DNA from: Symbiodinium natans
Lineage: Eukaryota > Sar > Dinophyceae > Suessiales > Symbiodiniaceae
NCBI GenBank assembly: GCA_905221605.1
Contig: CAJNDS010000957.1
Coordinates: 773,501-837,500, forward strand
Direction: 5' to 3'
DNA length: 64,000 bases
A program made the position numbers and the translations under genes. Shown piece after piece: positions 36,501 through 46,922 of this stretch (position 1 is its first letter; each line of letters starts with the position of its first letter). The notes under the pieces are model-generated. The model was not told where the DNA came from, did not search any database, and saw nothing but the letters and a program-made list of their open reading frames with translations.

Positions 36501-38905
36501 CAAGCTTCGAAGAGGAAGGGCGTTTGATTTCGTCTGCTCTGCGAGACGCCCCACGATGCCCAATATGGAACTTCGAGTAGGAAAGGCGCTGAGCTCGTCT
36601 GCTATGCGAAACCCCTCCCCAAGATGCCCGATAGCAAGCTTCGAAGAGGAAGGGCGTTTGATCTCGTCTGCTCCGCGAGAAGCCCCACGATGCCCAATAT
36701 GGAACTTCGAGTAGGAAAGGCGTTGAGCTCGTCTGCTATGCGAACCCCTCCCCAAGATGCCCGATAGCAAGCTTCGAAGAGGAAGGGCGTTTGATTTCGT
36801 CTGCTCTGCGAGAAGCCCCACGATGCCCAATATGGAACTTCGAGTAGGAAAGGCGTTGAGCTCGTCTGCTATGCGAAACCCCTCCCCAAGATGCCCGATA
36901 GCAAGCTTCGAAGAGGAAGGGCGTTTGATTTCGTCTGCTCTGCGAGAAGCCTCACGATGCCCAATATGGAACTTCGAGTAGGAAAGGCGTTGAGCTCGTC
37001 TGCTATGCGAAACCCCTCCCCAAGATGCCCGATAGCAAGCTTCGAAGAGGAAGGGCGTTTGATTTCGTCTGCTCTGCGAGAAGCCCCACGATGCCCAATA
37101 TGGAACTTCGAGTAGGAAAGGCGCTGAGCTCGTCTGCTATGCGAAACCCCTCCCCAAGATGCTCGATAGCAAGCTTCGAAGAGGAAGGGCGTTTGATCTC
37201 GTCTGCTCCGCGAGAAGCCCCACGATGCCCAATATGGAACTTCGAGTAGGAAAGGCGTTGAGCTCGTCTGCTATGCGAACCCCTCCCCAAGATGCCCGAT
37301 AGCAAGCTTCGAAGAGGAAGGGCGTTTGATTTCGTCTGCTCTGCGAGAAGCCCCACGATGCCCAATATGACTTCGAGTAGGAAAGGCGTTGAGCTCGTCT
37401 GCTATGCGAAACCCCTCCCCAAGATGCCCGATAGCAAGCTTCGAAGAGGAAGGGCGTTTGATTTCGTCTGCTCTGCGAGAAGCCTCACGATGCCCAATAT
37501 GGAACTTCGAGTAGGAAAGGCGTTGAGCTCGTCTGCTATGCGAAAAACTTCCCCCCAAGATGCCCGATAGCAAGCTTCGAAGAGGAAGGGCCGTTTGATT
37601 TCGTCTGCTCTGCGAGAAGCCCCACGATGCCCAATATGGAACTTCGAGTAGGAAAGGCGTTGAGCTCGTCTGCTATGCGAAACCCCTCCCCAAGATGCCC
37701 GATAGCAAGCTTCGAAGAGGAAGGGCGTTTGATCTCGTCTGCTCTGCGAGAAGCCCCACGATGCCCAATATGGAACTTCGAGTAGGAAAGGCGTTGAGCT
37801 CGTCTGCTATGCGAAACCCCTCCCCAAGATGCCCGATAGCAAGCTTCGAAGAGGAAGGGCGTTTGATTTCGTCTGCTCTGCGAGAAGCCCCACGATGCCC
37901 AATATGGAACTTCGAGTAGGAAAGGCGTTGAGCTCGTAGCAAGCTTCGAAGAGGAAGGGCGTTTGATTTCGTCTGCTCTGCGAGAAGCCCCACGATGCCC
38001 AATATGGAACTTCGAGTAGGAAAGGCGTTGAGCTCGTCTGTTCTGCGAAAACTTCCCCCCAAGATGCCCGATAGCAAGTTTCGAAGAAGAAGGGCGTTTG
38101 AATTCGTCTGCTCTGCGAGAAGCCCCACGATGCCCAATATGGAACTTCGAGTAGGAAAGGCGTTGAGCTCGTCTGCTCTGCGAAACCCCCCCCCAAGATG
38201 CCCGATAGCAAGTTTCGAAGAGGAAGGGCGTTTGAGTTCGTCTGCTCTGCGAGAAGCCCCACGATGCCCAATATGGAACTTCGAGTAGGAAAGGCGTTGA
38301 GCTGCGAAACCCCCCCCCCCCCCACACCCCAAGATGCCCGATAGCAAGTTTCGAAGAAGAAGTGCGTTTGAATTCGTCTGCGAGAAGCCCCACGATGCCC
38401 AACATGGAACTTCGAGTAGGAAAGGCATTGAGCTCGTCTGCTTTGCGAACCCCCCCTCCCCCGAGATGATCGATAGCAAGTTTCGAAGAAGAAGAAGAAG
38501 GGCGTTTGAATTCGTCTGCGAGAAGCCCCACGATGGAACTTCGAGTAGGAAAGTCGTTGAGCTCGTCTGCTTTGCGAAAACCCCCCCCTCCCCCCAAGAT
38601 GATCGATAGCAAGTTTCGAAGAAGAAGGGCGTTTGAATTCGTCTGCTCTGCGAGAAGACCCACGATGCCCAATATAGAACTTCGAAGAGGAAAGGGCTTC
38701 TCGCACGAACATAGGGAACTTCGAAGAGGAAAAATCGTTTCAATTTGTCTGCTCTGCCAAAAGCCCCACGATGCCCAATATGGAACTTCGAGTAGGAAAG
38801 GCGTCTGAACTCGTGTTTTCTGAAAGCCCCCCCAAGATGCCCAATAAGGTACTTCGAAGAGGATAATGCTTTGCTCTGCGACAGGGCCCCATGATGCCCA
38901 ATATG
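30597..38905. repeat. 134-bp satellite array, about 60 units
   Basis: The unit is 134 bp and consists of two related monomers of about 66 and 68 bp. Monomer A is centred on AAGCTTCGAAGAGGAAGGGC, monomer B on AACTTCGAGTAGGAAAGGCG; both share the CGTCTGCT-TGCGA core and end in a GATGCCC-type junction. Units between 31.4 and 34 kb are almost identical. Units at both ends (30.6-31.0 and 38.0-38.9 kb) are more diverged, often single-monomer, and contain poly-C runs of up to 12-13. All units have the same orientation. The array begins 0.3 kb after the COG3 stop codon. The six-frame translation is open over long stretches, but copies carry frame-changing indels, so protein function is unlikely. Confidence 0.97.
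34090..37490. repeat. Higher-order duplications inside the satellite
   Basis: Diagnostic variants reveal two levels of duplication. A 536-bp block (four units) is repeated at 34628 and 35164, sharing GCCTCACGATG, GGCGCTGAGC and GATCTCGTCTGCTCC. A longer block from 34090 recurs at 36219, an offset of 2129 bp, sharing the rare GAGCACGTC, CTTGCCCAAG and AGGAAGAAGGG variants. The 536-bp spacing is present in the second copy too, so it predates or was copied with the larger duplication. Confidence 0.85.
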
Positions 38906-39069
38906 GAACTTCGAGCTTTGTCTGCCCAAGTTGCCCAACTCGTTTGTAACAAGCGTCTTAATGCTATTGATGTTGGGGTCTCCTTGAGCGGTTTCCTGCC
39001 CACTTTCCATTCCATCCACATTGAAGACCCTGGAATCCATCCCACCTGTCAGTCTTGCCCATGTGCTCG

Positions 39070-39170
39070 CAAGCTCACATCCTGAATAGGGAGCTTCGAA
39101 GAGAAAGGGCGTTTGAGTTCGTCTGCTCTGCGAAAGGCCCCAAGATGCCTATCTGGGAACTTCGAAGAAG
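39070..39170 (+). repeat. Isolated satellite monomer remnant
   Basis: About one and a half diverged monomers (GAGCTTCGAAGAGAAAGGGC, CGTCTGCTCTGCGAAAGGCC, GGGAACTTCGAAGAAGA) lie 160 bp beyond the main array. Confidence 0.85.
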
Positions 39171-39344
39171 AGCTGCACGAAATTTCAACAGTTATTAGAG
39201 TGGAATCACAAGAGTGGCGTATGCTGCGCTGCTGGAAGGCTAATATCCTCACTCTTCAACTCAGCAGCGACCTTGGTCCTTGGTCCCATTGGCGCGACGC
39301 TTTTGTGACACCATGCCTGAATTTGCTCTTGCTTATGGCTTGAG

Positions 39345-39628
39345 GTAATGGAAGAGCCCTGGGAGAACGTGGTGCAGATGGTGTCCCAGGCTAAAACAGA
39401 GCCCATGCCAAACGCAAATGTACATGGTGTCGAAACCCGCCTAGATTGCAGGTTCCGCGGCAGAACTTCAGCCCGCCTGCTCCAGCGGCGCCAGCGCAGG
39501 CCGCACCGCCTCTGCCGCCTGCGCCGCCCGCGCCGCCCGCGCCGCCTGCCACTGCGCCGCTGGCGCTGCCCTCGGAGTCTGACAAACGACCATACCTTGC
39601 GCTGACTCGCATGGTGAAGCGTTTTTGA
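39345..39628 (+). CDS. Two exons of an unassigned Pro/Ala-rich protein
   Basis: Exon 39345-39419 opens after TTGAG|G and reads EEPWENVVQMVSQAKTEPM, ending at a GT donor. Exon 39452-39628 follows in phase after TGCAG|G, reads VPRQNFSPPAP and enters a Pro/Ala tract (APPLPPAPPAPPAPPA) encoded by a GCC/CCG-rich run, then SESDKRPYLAL before a stop. Proline tracts of this type usually act as flexible linkers or SH3/WW/profilin-binding segments; that is inference only. The last codons before the stop may be intronic. Confidence 0.45.
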
Positions 39629-40007
39629 GAGGTGCCTTTCACAACCAATTATAGAGATCGGTCTGCACCTAATTCAAAGCCCTGGCAAACCTGCGCGCTT
39701 CGTTGCACTTCCGAGCACAAGTGTTTTCGTGCAGACTGTGTTGGCCGTTCAAAATGTGTACTATTCCTATAGTGGTGCTGCCGCCTGCTGGTGTTTATAT
39801 TGCTCTGCTGTTGTTTCTGAAAGGCCCCCTGTGGCCTCCCACGTTTCGGGGATCGCAGTCCCAGAGTAGGAGTGTTGTATGATGTTGTAAGTGAAGCGCG
39901 TTGCGTTCAAGAATTCATTTGCCGAATCCTGCCCGTGCAGTTGCGCCAAACATCCATCTTGACCCCAACCAATTCCTTCTTTCTGCAGCCGACCTGCAGC
40001 AACCCAG

Positions 40008-40097
40008 GAAACGGACACTGTTCCTGCAGAAGTTCCAGACCTACCTTCCGAAGGAGCACCGGAGCTGAGGGCCACGGATGCATCCCCCGACACGTAG
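40008..40097 (+). CDS. Unassigned acidic exon with terminal 9-bp repeat
   Basis: After ACCCAG|G the frame reads ETDTVPAEVPDLPSEGAPEL and ends SPDT-stop. The DNA at the stop is a tandem repeat of CGACACGTA (three copies to 40116). Composition fits a disordered acidic tail, perhaps of the Pro/Ala-rich protein upstream. Confidence 0.35.
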   Translation, partial: ETDTVPAEVPDLPSEGAPELRATDASPDT

Positions 40098-41419
40098 CGA
40101 CACGTAGCGACACGTAGAGAGGCTCGGGCTCCCCCCCAAAACCGCCCGGGGCGCGATGGTTCAGCTTTGGGTCTTTGGGGGATCTTGCGATAGGGCATTT
40201 GAGGATCTAGAATCTGAATAGAATCTATAGAATCGATTAAACGTCCTGTGGCATGGTCGAGACACGCAGCAAGAAGCGACAGCGGTAAAAAAGAGCGCCG
40301 CTCCCCCTGCACATGTTCACCCCTAGACTCTAGACAGCTCATATCCCAGAGCACAGCTTGAGTTTGGCCCAGTGGAATTGTAGGTACAGGGTTTGCGGTT
40401 TGCGCTTAGGGCACCTTCGCGCCTTTGAGTGGATCGTTGACCAGTGTTCTGTGCCTTGTGCGCTGCCGATTTTTTCCATGGATATTTCTAGACCGTCTGT
40501 GGGTCTTTCCGGTTCAATGACGTGAAGGCCACGCTGCCCGGTTGTTAGGCGGTGGCGGTGACAGGTTTCGTTTTGAGACGGCCGCCTCGTTCACGCAGGC
40601 AGCGAGAGGTTCACAGCCTTGCGAGCATCTCAGGCAATTGGAAGTGGCAGCGAAAGTCGTGAGATGTTGCAGGGATTCGTGACTGAGGCCAGCCTTTGAC
40701 CAAGTAATACAGGATGCCCTCGGCTCGGTCACAGGGCACTTATCTATTGGATGTTTGGCTACGGATTGTAAGAGCATAGCTGATTTCCATACGGTTGTCG
40801 CCAGGCTTTCCCGCAAGCTGCTGTCATGCCTGTGCTTTGTGGTCGGTGGCCTGGACACACTAGCGGGACACTGCGCACTTTGTCGGATTGCCGTGAGCCT
40901 GCCCTGATACTTGCCGGATCTTGGGGCCAGTGTGTATAGGGATCGGGAAGAGCCATGGATGCCGACGCAAAATTCCGTGAGGGAGGTGAGCTGAGCAGCG
41001 AGGCACGAGCCTGGCCTAACAAAAGTGAGGCCGCGAGGCCCTCTTCGGCGCAAGGCCGAAAGAGCCAGCAGCAGCACAACGACCAGCAACAGCAACAAAC
41101 AAAATAACCAGAAACGATGAAAGCGAGGGCTTCCACACACCACTGCTGCTGTGCGAGATCTGCCGCGCCGGGCATATGTCGGTCGCAGGTCCCGCGAGCA
41201 CCGCTCGCCGTGTGACTTCGTACTTCCTGCCGGAGCCCTTTTGACCCGGTGACCCATCCGTTGCCCGCTTGTCGACTCCGTGCTCGCCATTGCTCGCCCA
41301 CTGCGAAATCTGCCATGTCAGAACCTTTCTCTGCGGGTTTCATGCCGCCGTCGCTGTCCGCCTGCGGGGAGTGGCGTCCGGAGTACACCCTACCCCCGCC
41401 GCCCCGCTGCCTGGGCCGA

Positions 41420-42167
41420 GGTGCTCGGCAAGGAAGAATCCCAACACGGACCCGGAGGGACGCAAAACTCCAACGTGTGAGACCCCCCGGAAGAAGCACC
41501 AGATGTCGAGCCTTTCCTGGGGCTCGCTGAAGCTGGTTCTAGGCATTTCTCGATTTTGTCGTTGTTTAGCAGCTTCTCGGAGCCAGAAGCTGAAAAGAAT
41601 GAAGGCTCATGTGGTCACTTGAGATCTGTTATCTCACTTTCAGATGGTCCCCAGATTTTAGGAAGTTGGCGATTCAGCAATTGGATGGGAATCTTGGGCA
41701 CCCAGATCTGCATCTTTGATGTTGAGTGGTGACAACCCGCGAAGAATCAGCGAGTCGAGTTGGGGATGGGTTTTTGGAAAGGCAACGATTTGCTGTTTGA
41801 AGGGCTTTCACAGCCTAGAGGGTAGAGCTGAGGCCCTAAGCGCCGCATCCAAGTTCCGCTCCATCAATGTCGCTCAGCAGGCCAAAAGTGCATTATGCAC
41901 CCTGCAAGCACCACAGTCCGACTTCCAAGCTCAGGTCCTCACTTGCCGCTTTTTCTGGAGCTGGGGGGGGGGGGGGGGGGGGGCGAATCATGTCACATCT
42001 CACCTATGTCGTGCTGAGACACATTCCTTAAAAGGGCCCAAGGCCAAAACAACCCTGCCGTGGCAGCACTGCAGGCCCCAAGTTCCAAAGTTGGCTTGAG
42101 TGAGGAAGGCCGTGCGGTGGCACTGCGGGCTTGCATTGGCCCATTGGCCAGCTTCGCTTTGAGAGTC
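41420..42167 (+). CDS. Unassigned exon candidates before the RING gene
   Basis: Three + strand stretches look exonic. At 41420-41545 a basic segment (RKNPNTDPEGRKTPTCETPR) opens after GCCGAG|G. At about 41825-41935 the frame reads EALSAASKFRSINVAQQAKS. At 42060-42167 it reads LSEEGRAVAL and RACIGPLASFAL and runs into a G tract. None shows a known domain, and whether they belong to one gene or to the RING gene is unknown. Large minus-strand ORFs over 40514-41499 are judged shadows. Confidence 0.3.
41963..41983 (+). repeat. Poly-G tract (21 G)
   Basis: Uninterrupted G run on the + strand. Confidence 0.9.
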
Positions 42168-42218
42168 GGGGGGGGAGGGGGGGGGGGGGAGGGGGGGGGG
42201 GGAGGGGGGGGGGGGGGG
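42168..42218 (+). repeat. 51-bp G tract with three A
   Basis: A run of G blocks of 5 to 16 bases separated by single A, strongly G-quadruplex-capable on the + strand. Confidence 0.9.
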
Positions 42219-42313
42219 TTTTGCTTTCTAAGCGGGAAGGATGATTGATTGGGAGCATCAATGGGAGCATCAAAACGAGCCATGGGGTGCTTGCTTGTTG
42301 CACAACGCGGCAG

Positions 42314-43705
42314 GTGATGGCCATGTTGCTTTGTTCGGCCGGCTTCTTGAGCCTTACCATGTTCATCCTGGTGGCTGGGGCCACGGCACAGCCATGGGCC
42401 ACGGAATTCAAACCATCCGCGTGCCCCCAAAGGCGTCCGAGTCGTGGTGTCAGGTTTGCTTCATGCTGGACACAGCGCTGAGCTGGAAGCACCGTGCCAC
42501 GTACTACACTTGCCGGCAGAAGGCAGCAGAGCCCAGCTGAGGTGCTAAGGAAGCTATGAGCAAATTGGCTATTTGTGTCTTTGCCACAGGTGCAGCAGGT
42601 TCAGGAGGCGCTGATGAAGGGGAAGGATGACCTCTCTTTGCCTGGGCGCCCAGATGGGCTTGCCCTCCTTGCATCTGCACATGCCTGCTCATGTCCGCGC
42701 ATGTCTGTGCATGTCTGCGCTGAAAGCTTTCAGGTGCCCCTACTGCGTGGAGTGCACCCAGTCCAGGAGCCCAGCGAGATGCCTTAAAGTGAGCTTCCAA
42801 GGCCAACTCCTTTGTTACAAGGTACACTCAGGCCCAGAAGAAGGTCAAGTTCATCTGCGGCCACGGTTACCACCTGCACTGCATCAACCGGTGGCCTGGG
42901 CCTTACGGGTTCTGCCTTTTGGAGATGGAATGATCGAGGAGTGGCCGCCATCCAAGTCACAGTTTGCCAACATCAGTCGTACAAATAATTTCATTACCTG
43001 CCAGTCATTTTGCCAGTCTGCCGGCACCAAGGTTCCAGGACCACCCGAACTCTGTTGGCTCATGCCCGGTCTGTGAGGTGAACTGTCGGGCACGAGCGAC
43101 TGTCGGAGTAGTGAGCACGAAATCTTGCGATGGGGGTTGCGACAAATTTGCGCAATTTGTGGATGTGTGCCACGCCTTTGTGCAGGGCGAAAAGAGCTCC
43201 AGGGGAGACGCGCCCAGGGACGAGGCGCCCGGACGCCCTGCCAGTTCTCTTTAAAACCGCATGAAATCATGAAATCCTTCTCACACGCCTCTTCAGCACA
43301 TTCAGCACACGTAACACCCCGTCCCCGCATGGAATCTTTTGCACTGCACACCGCAGGCTCAGACCTTCATCCTGCACAGCCTGCACAGGTGGCAGCTTTT
43401 TTGGCGGCTCGTGTGGCCTTATGACAAGATTCAGATGATGCGTCATGCAGGCGCTTTCCGACCATCATTACGCAGGCTGCCGTGCTCTTTGAGCTCTGGA
43501 AATTAGAAGCTGCTCTCCAAATGACTCATCCTGCAGGAGTGCATCGAGAGCTGGGAAGGGTGCAATGCTGAGCTGTGGCTTACCGTGCTGAAGTGTCCCA
43601 GGCTGGCGAGGGCTGAGCCAGACACAAAACGAGACAGTCTGTGAAGTTGCCACCTTCTGTGCCAGGTACAGCTCGCTGTTCAGCAAGGTCTTCACGCGAG
43701 AGTGA
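42314..43705 (+). CDS. Membrane-anchored RING-finger protein, probable E3 ubiquitin ligase
   Basis: Exon 42314-42453 opens after GGCAG|G with a hydrophobic, membrane-spanning or signal-like segment (AMLLCSAGFLSLTMFILVAG). It joins in phase to 42734-42775 (CPYCVEC, GA donor), 42822-42893 (VKFICGHGYHLHCINRW, GC donor) and 43032-43077 (FQDHPNSVGSCPVCE, GT donor). Together these give a RING-type ligand pattern: CxxC, then CGHxYHxxC, then W and CPVC. RING domains bind zinc and recruit E2 enzymes. Further exons probably in the gene are 43357 to about 43430 (RWQLFWRLVWPYDKI) and 43536-43705, ending YSSLFSKVFTRE and a stop. The start codon is not fixed. RING identity rests on motif spacing only, so a PHD- or ZZ-like relative is possible. 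Confidence 0.65.
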
Positions 43706-44539
43706 AGGCGAATAAAGAATGATAGACTCGATAGACTCTTGTACCTTTCAAGATAGAATGCCTCAGAGCGAGGCTATAGAGGAAGAGATGGTACGAGTCA
43801 GCACAAACTCATCCGGCGAGAGCTGAGACCTAGCTCCGAGAACAAAGGCCAGTTCTAAGACCGTGGATTCCAATGGCTTCTACTGGTGACTGATGAACTG
43901 GAATGAATGATTCACCCTTAGGATGCAACCTGTCATTCTGTCATTTAGTACCAGACGGTAGGGGTGTTGCTTCCGGGCCCCTGTTGATGGACTGGTTAAC
44001 TATTAGAAGAACGAAGTGAAGACAGCGAATGCATTAGCGAACTAAATGAGCGAACGAATGTAATGCATGAACGTATGAACGCAGTGAGACAAGAGAATTA
44101 GCGAAATGAGTCCAGAGATTCCAAGTGATAAAGCCTCAAGAGCTTACTCAAGGAGTATTGGGCTGTCGGAATTCGTCGGATCGTTTCTATGACGCTCAGG
44201 ATGGCTTAGGTCATTTGCGCCGGGATGTGTTTTCTTGTCGAAAAGCAGGAACTTGAAAACGAGAGCATGCCGCATGTACCCCTGTATACCCACCGAGGGT
44301 GCTCAAGCACAGCACTTTTTTCCCATAGCATGCTTCATGGCCTATAGAGTGCCTTTCTTTGCTTTCGTTTGCCTTCATGGAACTACATGGCTCTTTGTCG
44401 AAGGATCGCTCGTTTGGTCGCGGAAGTTGGACAATCCCGGCCAGAGGCTTCCATGTACACCGAGGCCCGCGCCGCCAGCGCATGGCGCGCATCGGGCGCC
44501 CTGGGCGCCCCTCAGGTGCATTCAATCCATTCGATCTGG

Positions 44540-45710
44540 CTGAAAGGCCATCCCACAGAGCTACCTTTGAGGGGACAGGGACGACCGGGACCCGATCACT
44601 CTTTGGAAGAGTTCCAGTACTCGGCGGGCTTCTTCGATGGCGCAGGGCACGTCGTCGAGGATGTGTCTGGGTGGAGATTGGAACTGACGCTACCTTCGGA
44701 GCAGCAGGACCCACAACCCAGTCTGAGTGATGGCAAGAAGGGTGTTTGGAGGTGCTCCAGTGCAAGGTTGAGGCTACACACTTTACACACTTTTCATCGT
44801 GATTTAGACAGCCTTGATTCAAGTGATCCTAGGACGTGCTTCTGCGCTTCCACGACCTTTACGGTGGCTGGGGGCCCAGTTGGCCAAGGGCTTCTATCTG
44901 CTTATAGAACACCTCTTGCGGCTTAAGGCATCTTGTGCATCTTGTGCGTCTTGCGCACCTTAGTGTCATCTGACCTCTTGCATGTCAGTTGCGTTCTCAG
45001 TTGCAAGGCATCCTCTCCAGCAGCGAGGCGCACAGTTCCGTGGGGGCACAGCTGAAGTGGGCCCTCGCCGGGGCGCCTTCGCGACGAGCCGCAGCCGCTC
45101 TTTCGGGTGCCGTGGCGCTGCAGCGGCACCTTGGCGATTGCGACCCTTTCACGCTTTATCGTGTTCCCCTCAATTTTTTTGAGCTTCGGTTACTTCGGTG
45201 ACTCGTACTTTTGAAATTTGGGCTTCCTCACCCAGGCCTCAGCTGTTGCTTGCTGCTCACTGGCGTTGCAAGAAGGCACCTGCATCGCCTTCGCTGTCCA
45301 AGCGCGCGGCGTTGGCAGCCTGCAGGTGGATGAGGCCCGAATCCCCAGCCGAATTCACGTGGCCTTACTTTGCAGGGCTCTTTGACGCGTTGGGCTGCAT
45401 CGTGTGCATCAACGACTTGATCCTCTTGGAGCTCAGGCACAGCTCCAGCAGCTACCTGGAGCGCCTGCGACGTTTCCTTCTGGGAGAGGCTCATGGGGCC
45501 TCGGATGTCTCGCAATTGGTCTCGGTTCGCCACTTCCACCGCTCCAGCCGCTTGGTGGTTCACGAGCCCTCAAGCCGGATCACCCTACGGCGGCTCCTGC
45601 AAGCCGGCTCGAGGCCCGGCTCAGATCTGGGAGCTATGGTCTCCAGTAACTCCAGCAACTCCAGTAGTACATGTCAATACATGTCAACGCCAACGCAGTG
45701 CACTCGCTAG
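44540..45710 (+). CDS. Degenerate two-motif LAGLIDADG-like protein
   Basis: Two stretches resemble the LAGLIDADG core. At 44618-44650 the frame reads EFQYSAGFFDGAGHVVED and continues WRLELTL, the usual strand after the motif. At 45360-45400 it reads WPYFAGLFDALGCIV followed by LILLELRHSSSSYLERLRRF, matching the strand and helix that normally follow. Between them, 45008 to about 45170 gives GILSSSEAHSSVGAQLKWAL, like the central half of the fold. In LAGLIDADG enzymes the acidic residue before the last Gly of the motif binds catalytic metal. Here it is Ala in the first copy and Leu in the second, so cleavage activity is unlikely. The C-terminal ~20 residues are Ser/Asn-rich. Splice joints between the three parts were not resolved, and there is no intein or group I intron context. 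Confidence 0.55.
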
Positions 45711-45889
45711 GTCGACCTGCGCCACATGGAAGCAGCTTTTAGATCGTGTGTTACTTTCAGCACACCGTGCTGTTGCGTGACAAGTGAATTCCCGTGAGGA
45801 GGGTTGCAGGATCTTGCAGGGGTTGTAAGTGATTGTACATGAAAATCTCATAACACATTAAATCTATGTGTGTAAATACGGTCGCCCCC

Positions 45890-46400
45890 CCCCCCGCCAC
45901 CCCCCAAAGGACCAACCTCGACTATGACAGCTTCTGTATACACTACATGTTCTGATGCTTTCCCAGTATGTCTGATCAGTGTGTTACTCTTAAGAGATAG
46001 AAGGGTCTAGAGCCATACTTGCTAAGTCTCGCTACACCTGCCCCAAAATATCCCAAAATCCACAAATCCATCCCATGTACCCCTAGCAGAGTTTCATTTA
46101 CGTCCGAACTATTCGAAACGTGAGCGTGGCCTTAGTAGATACTAAGTAGCGTATTCAATAATTAAGATGTTGAAGATAAGCTTTCTGTATATGAAAGCCC
46201 TGTACAAGTCTTTGATTGTTTAACCCGCTCAAACAGAATACACATGTGTTATGCACAGGCCTTTGCTAACGACTTGTATCAGGGACAGCGTATATTTGTT
46301 AGTGTATAATTACTCTGTGCGGAATTTAAAAGAAGCTGAAAAGGTCATTTTTTCAATCAGAGCCATTCTGGGACACATCACGAACACCCTTGCCTTTCGA
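45890..46400. other. AT-richer region without recognised genes
   Basis: Composition drops towards AT compared with flanks. No exon-like frame with AG|G entry and GC-rich third positions was seen, and nothing repetitive apart from a short C run at 45887-45895. Confidence 0.5.
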
Positions 46401-46800
46401 TAATCTTGGAGTCAAGGAGTTGTAGCTCGAACTTTGCAGCAAGGATCCAACGGCACCATGAGCCACTCCCAGGTTGCAGCCCGACCTTCGCATCAAAGCT
46501 CCCCCGGCACGACCCCATGTTCCAAAAAAAGAGGAGGCCCCTGTTGCTTATCTCACGCATGGTCCGCGAAGGAAGTGGCATTGTCCAAGATAACGGCTGT
46601 GGGGCCGAGCACAAGGAACCTTGAATTTGTGTCTGGCCTGGGTGGCAGTCTTATCCTTGCATCAGAGCTCCGTCGGCACGACCCCGTGTTTCGAGAGGAG
46701 GCCCCCATTGCTTATCGGAGGCGTGGTCCGAATTGGAAGATGCGCAAACTGGCAAGGCCCCCGGATAGGGTCTATGCCGAGTCTATGCCTAAGCTCTGAC
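46398..46800. repeat. Diverged tandem duplication of about 175 bp
   Basis: Two neighbouring segments share GCATCA(A/G)AGCTCC, GGCACGACCCC and GGAGGCCCC(C/T) and GGTCCG(C/A)A in the same order. They differ at many sites, so the duplication is old. Confidence 0.7.
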
Positions 46801-46893
46801 CCCCTGTGTATAGACCCCTACTCCTTTGCGGGGGAGGGGTGCCTATCCGCGCCAGACAGAAGGGGGCTGGGGATAGGGGTCTATCCTGAATCC

Positions 46894-46922
46894 GATAGAC
46901 CCCTTTAAAAGAGGGGTCTATC
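46894..46922. repeat. Perfect hairpin, 11-bp arms with AT loop
   Basis: GATAGACCCCT, then a TTAAAA-type spacer, then AGGGGTCTATC. The same TAGACCCCT or AGGGGTCTA word recurs at 46812, 46876 and, as AGACTCTTACTCCTTT, near 46950. The cluster looks like a remnant of a small inverted-repeat element; no target-site duplication was identified. Confidence 0.7.

Noticed and set aside
30597-38905. CRISPR-like array
   Set aside because: Units are contiguous 134-bp near-identical repeats with no variable spacers, in a eukaryotic genome.
30496-39040. Dozens of 60-455 codon ORFs on both strands over the satellite
   Set aside because: They repeat every 134 bp and reflect the lack of stops in the unit; indels between copies shift frames with no sign of reading-frame conservation.
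41120-41250. Possible tRNA or small RNA stem regions
   Set aside because: No cloverleaf with a B-box-like GGTTCGAATCC was found here or elsewhere in the window.
40514-41499. Two overlapping minus-strand ORFs of 246 and 258 codons
   Set aside because: No recognisable domain and opposite to all assigned genes. The translations are Arg/Ser/Cys-rich, as expected for a shadow of GC-rich sequence.
44211-44822. 203-codon minus-strand ORF
   Set aside because: Overlaps the first LAGLIDADG-like stretch, which has a recognisable motif on the + strand; the minus translation has none.
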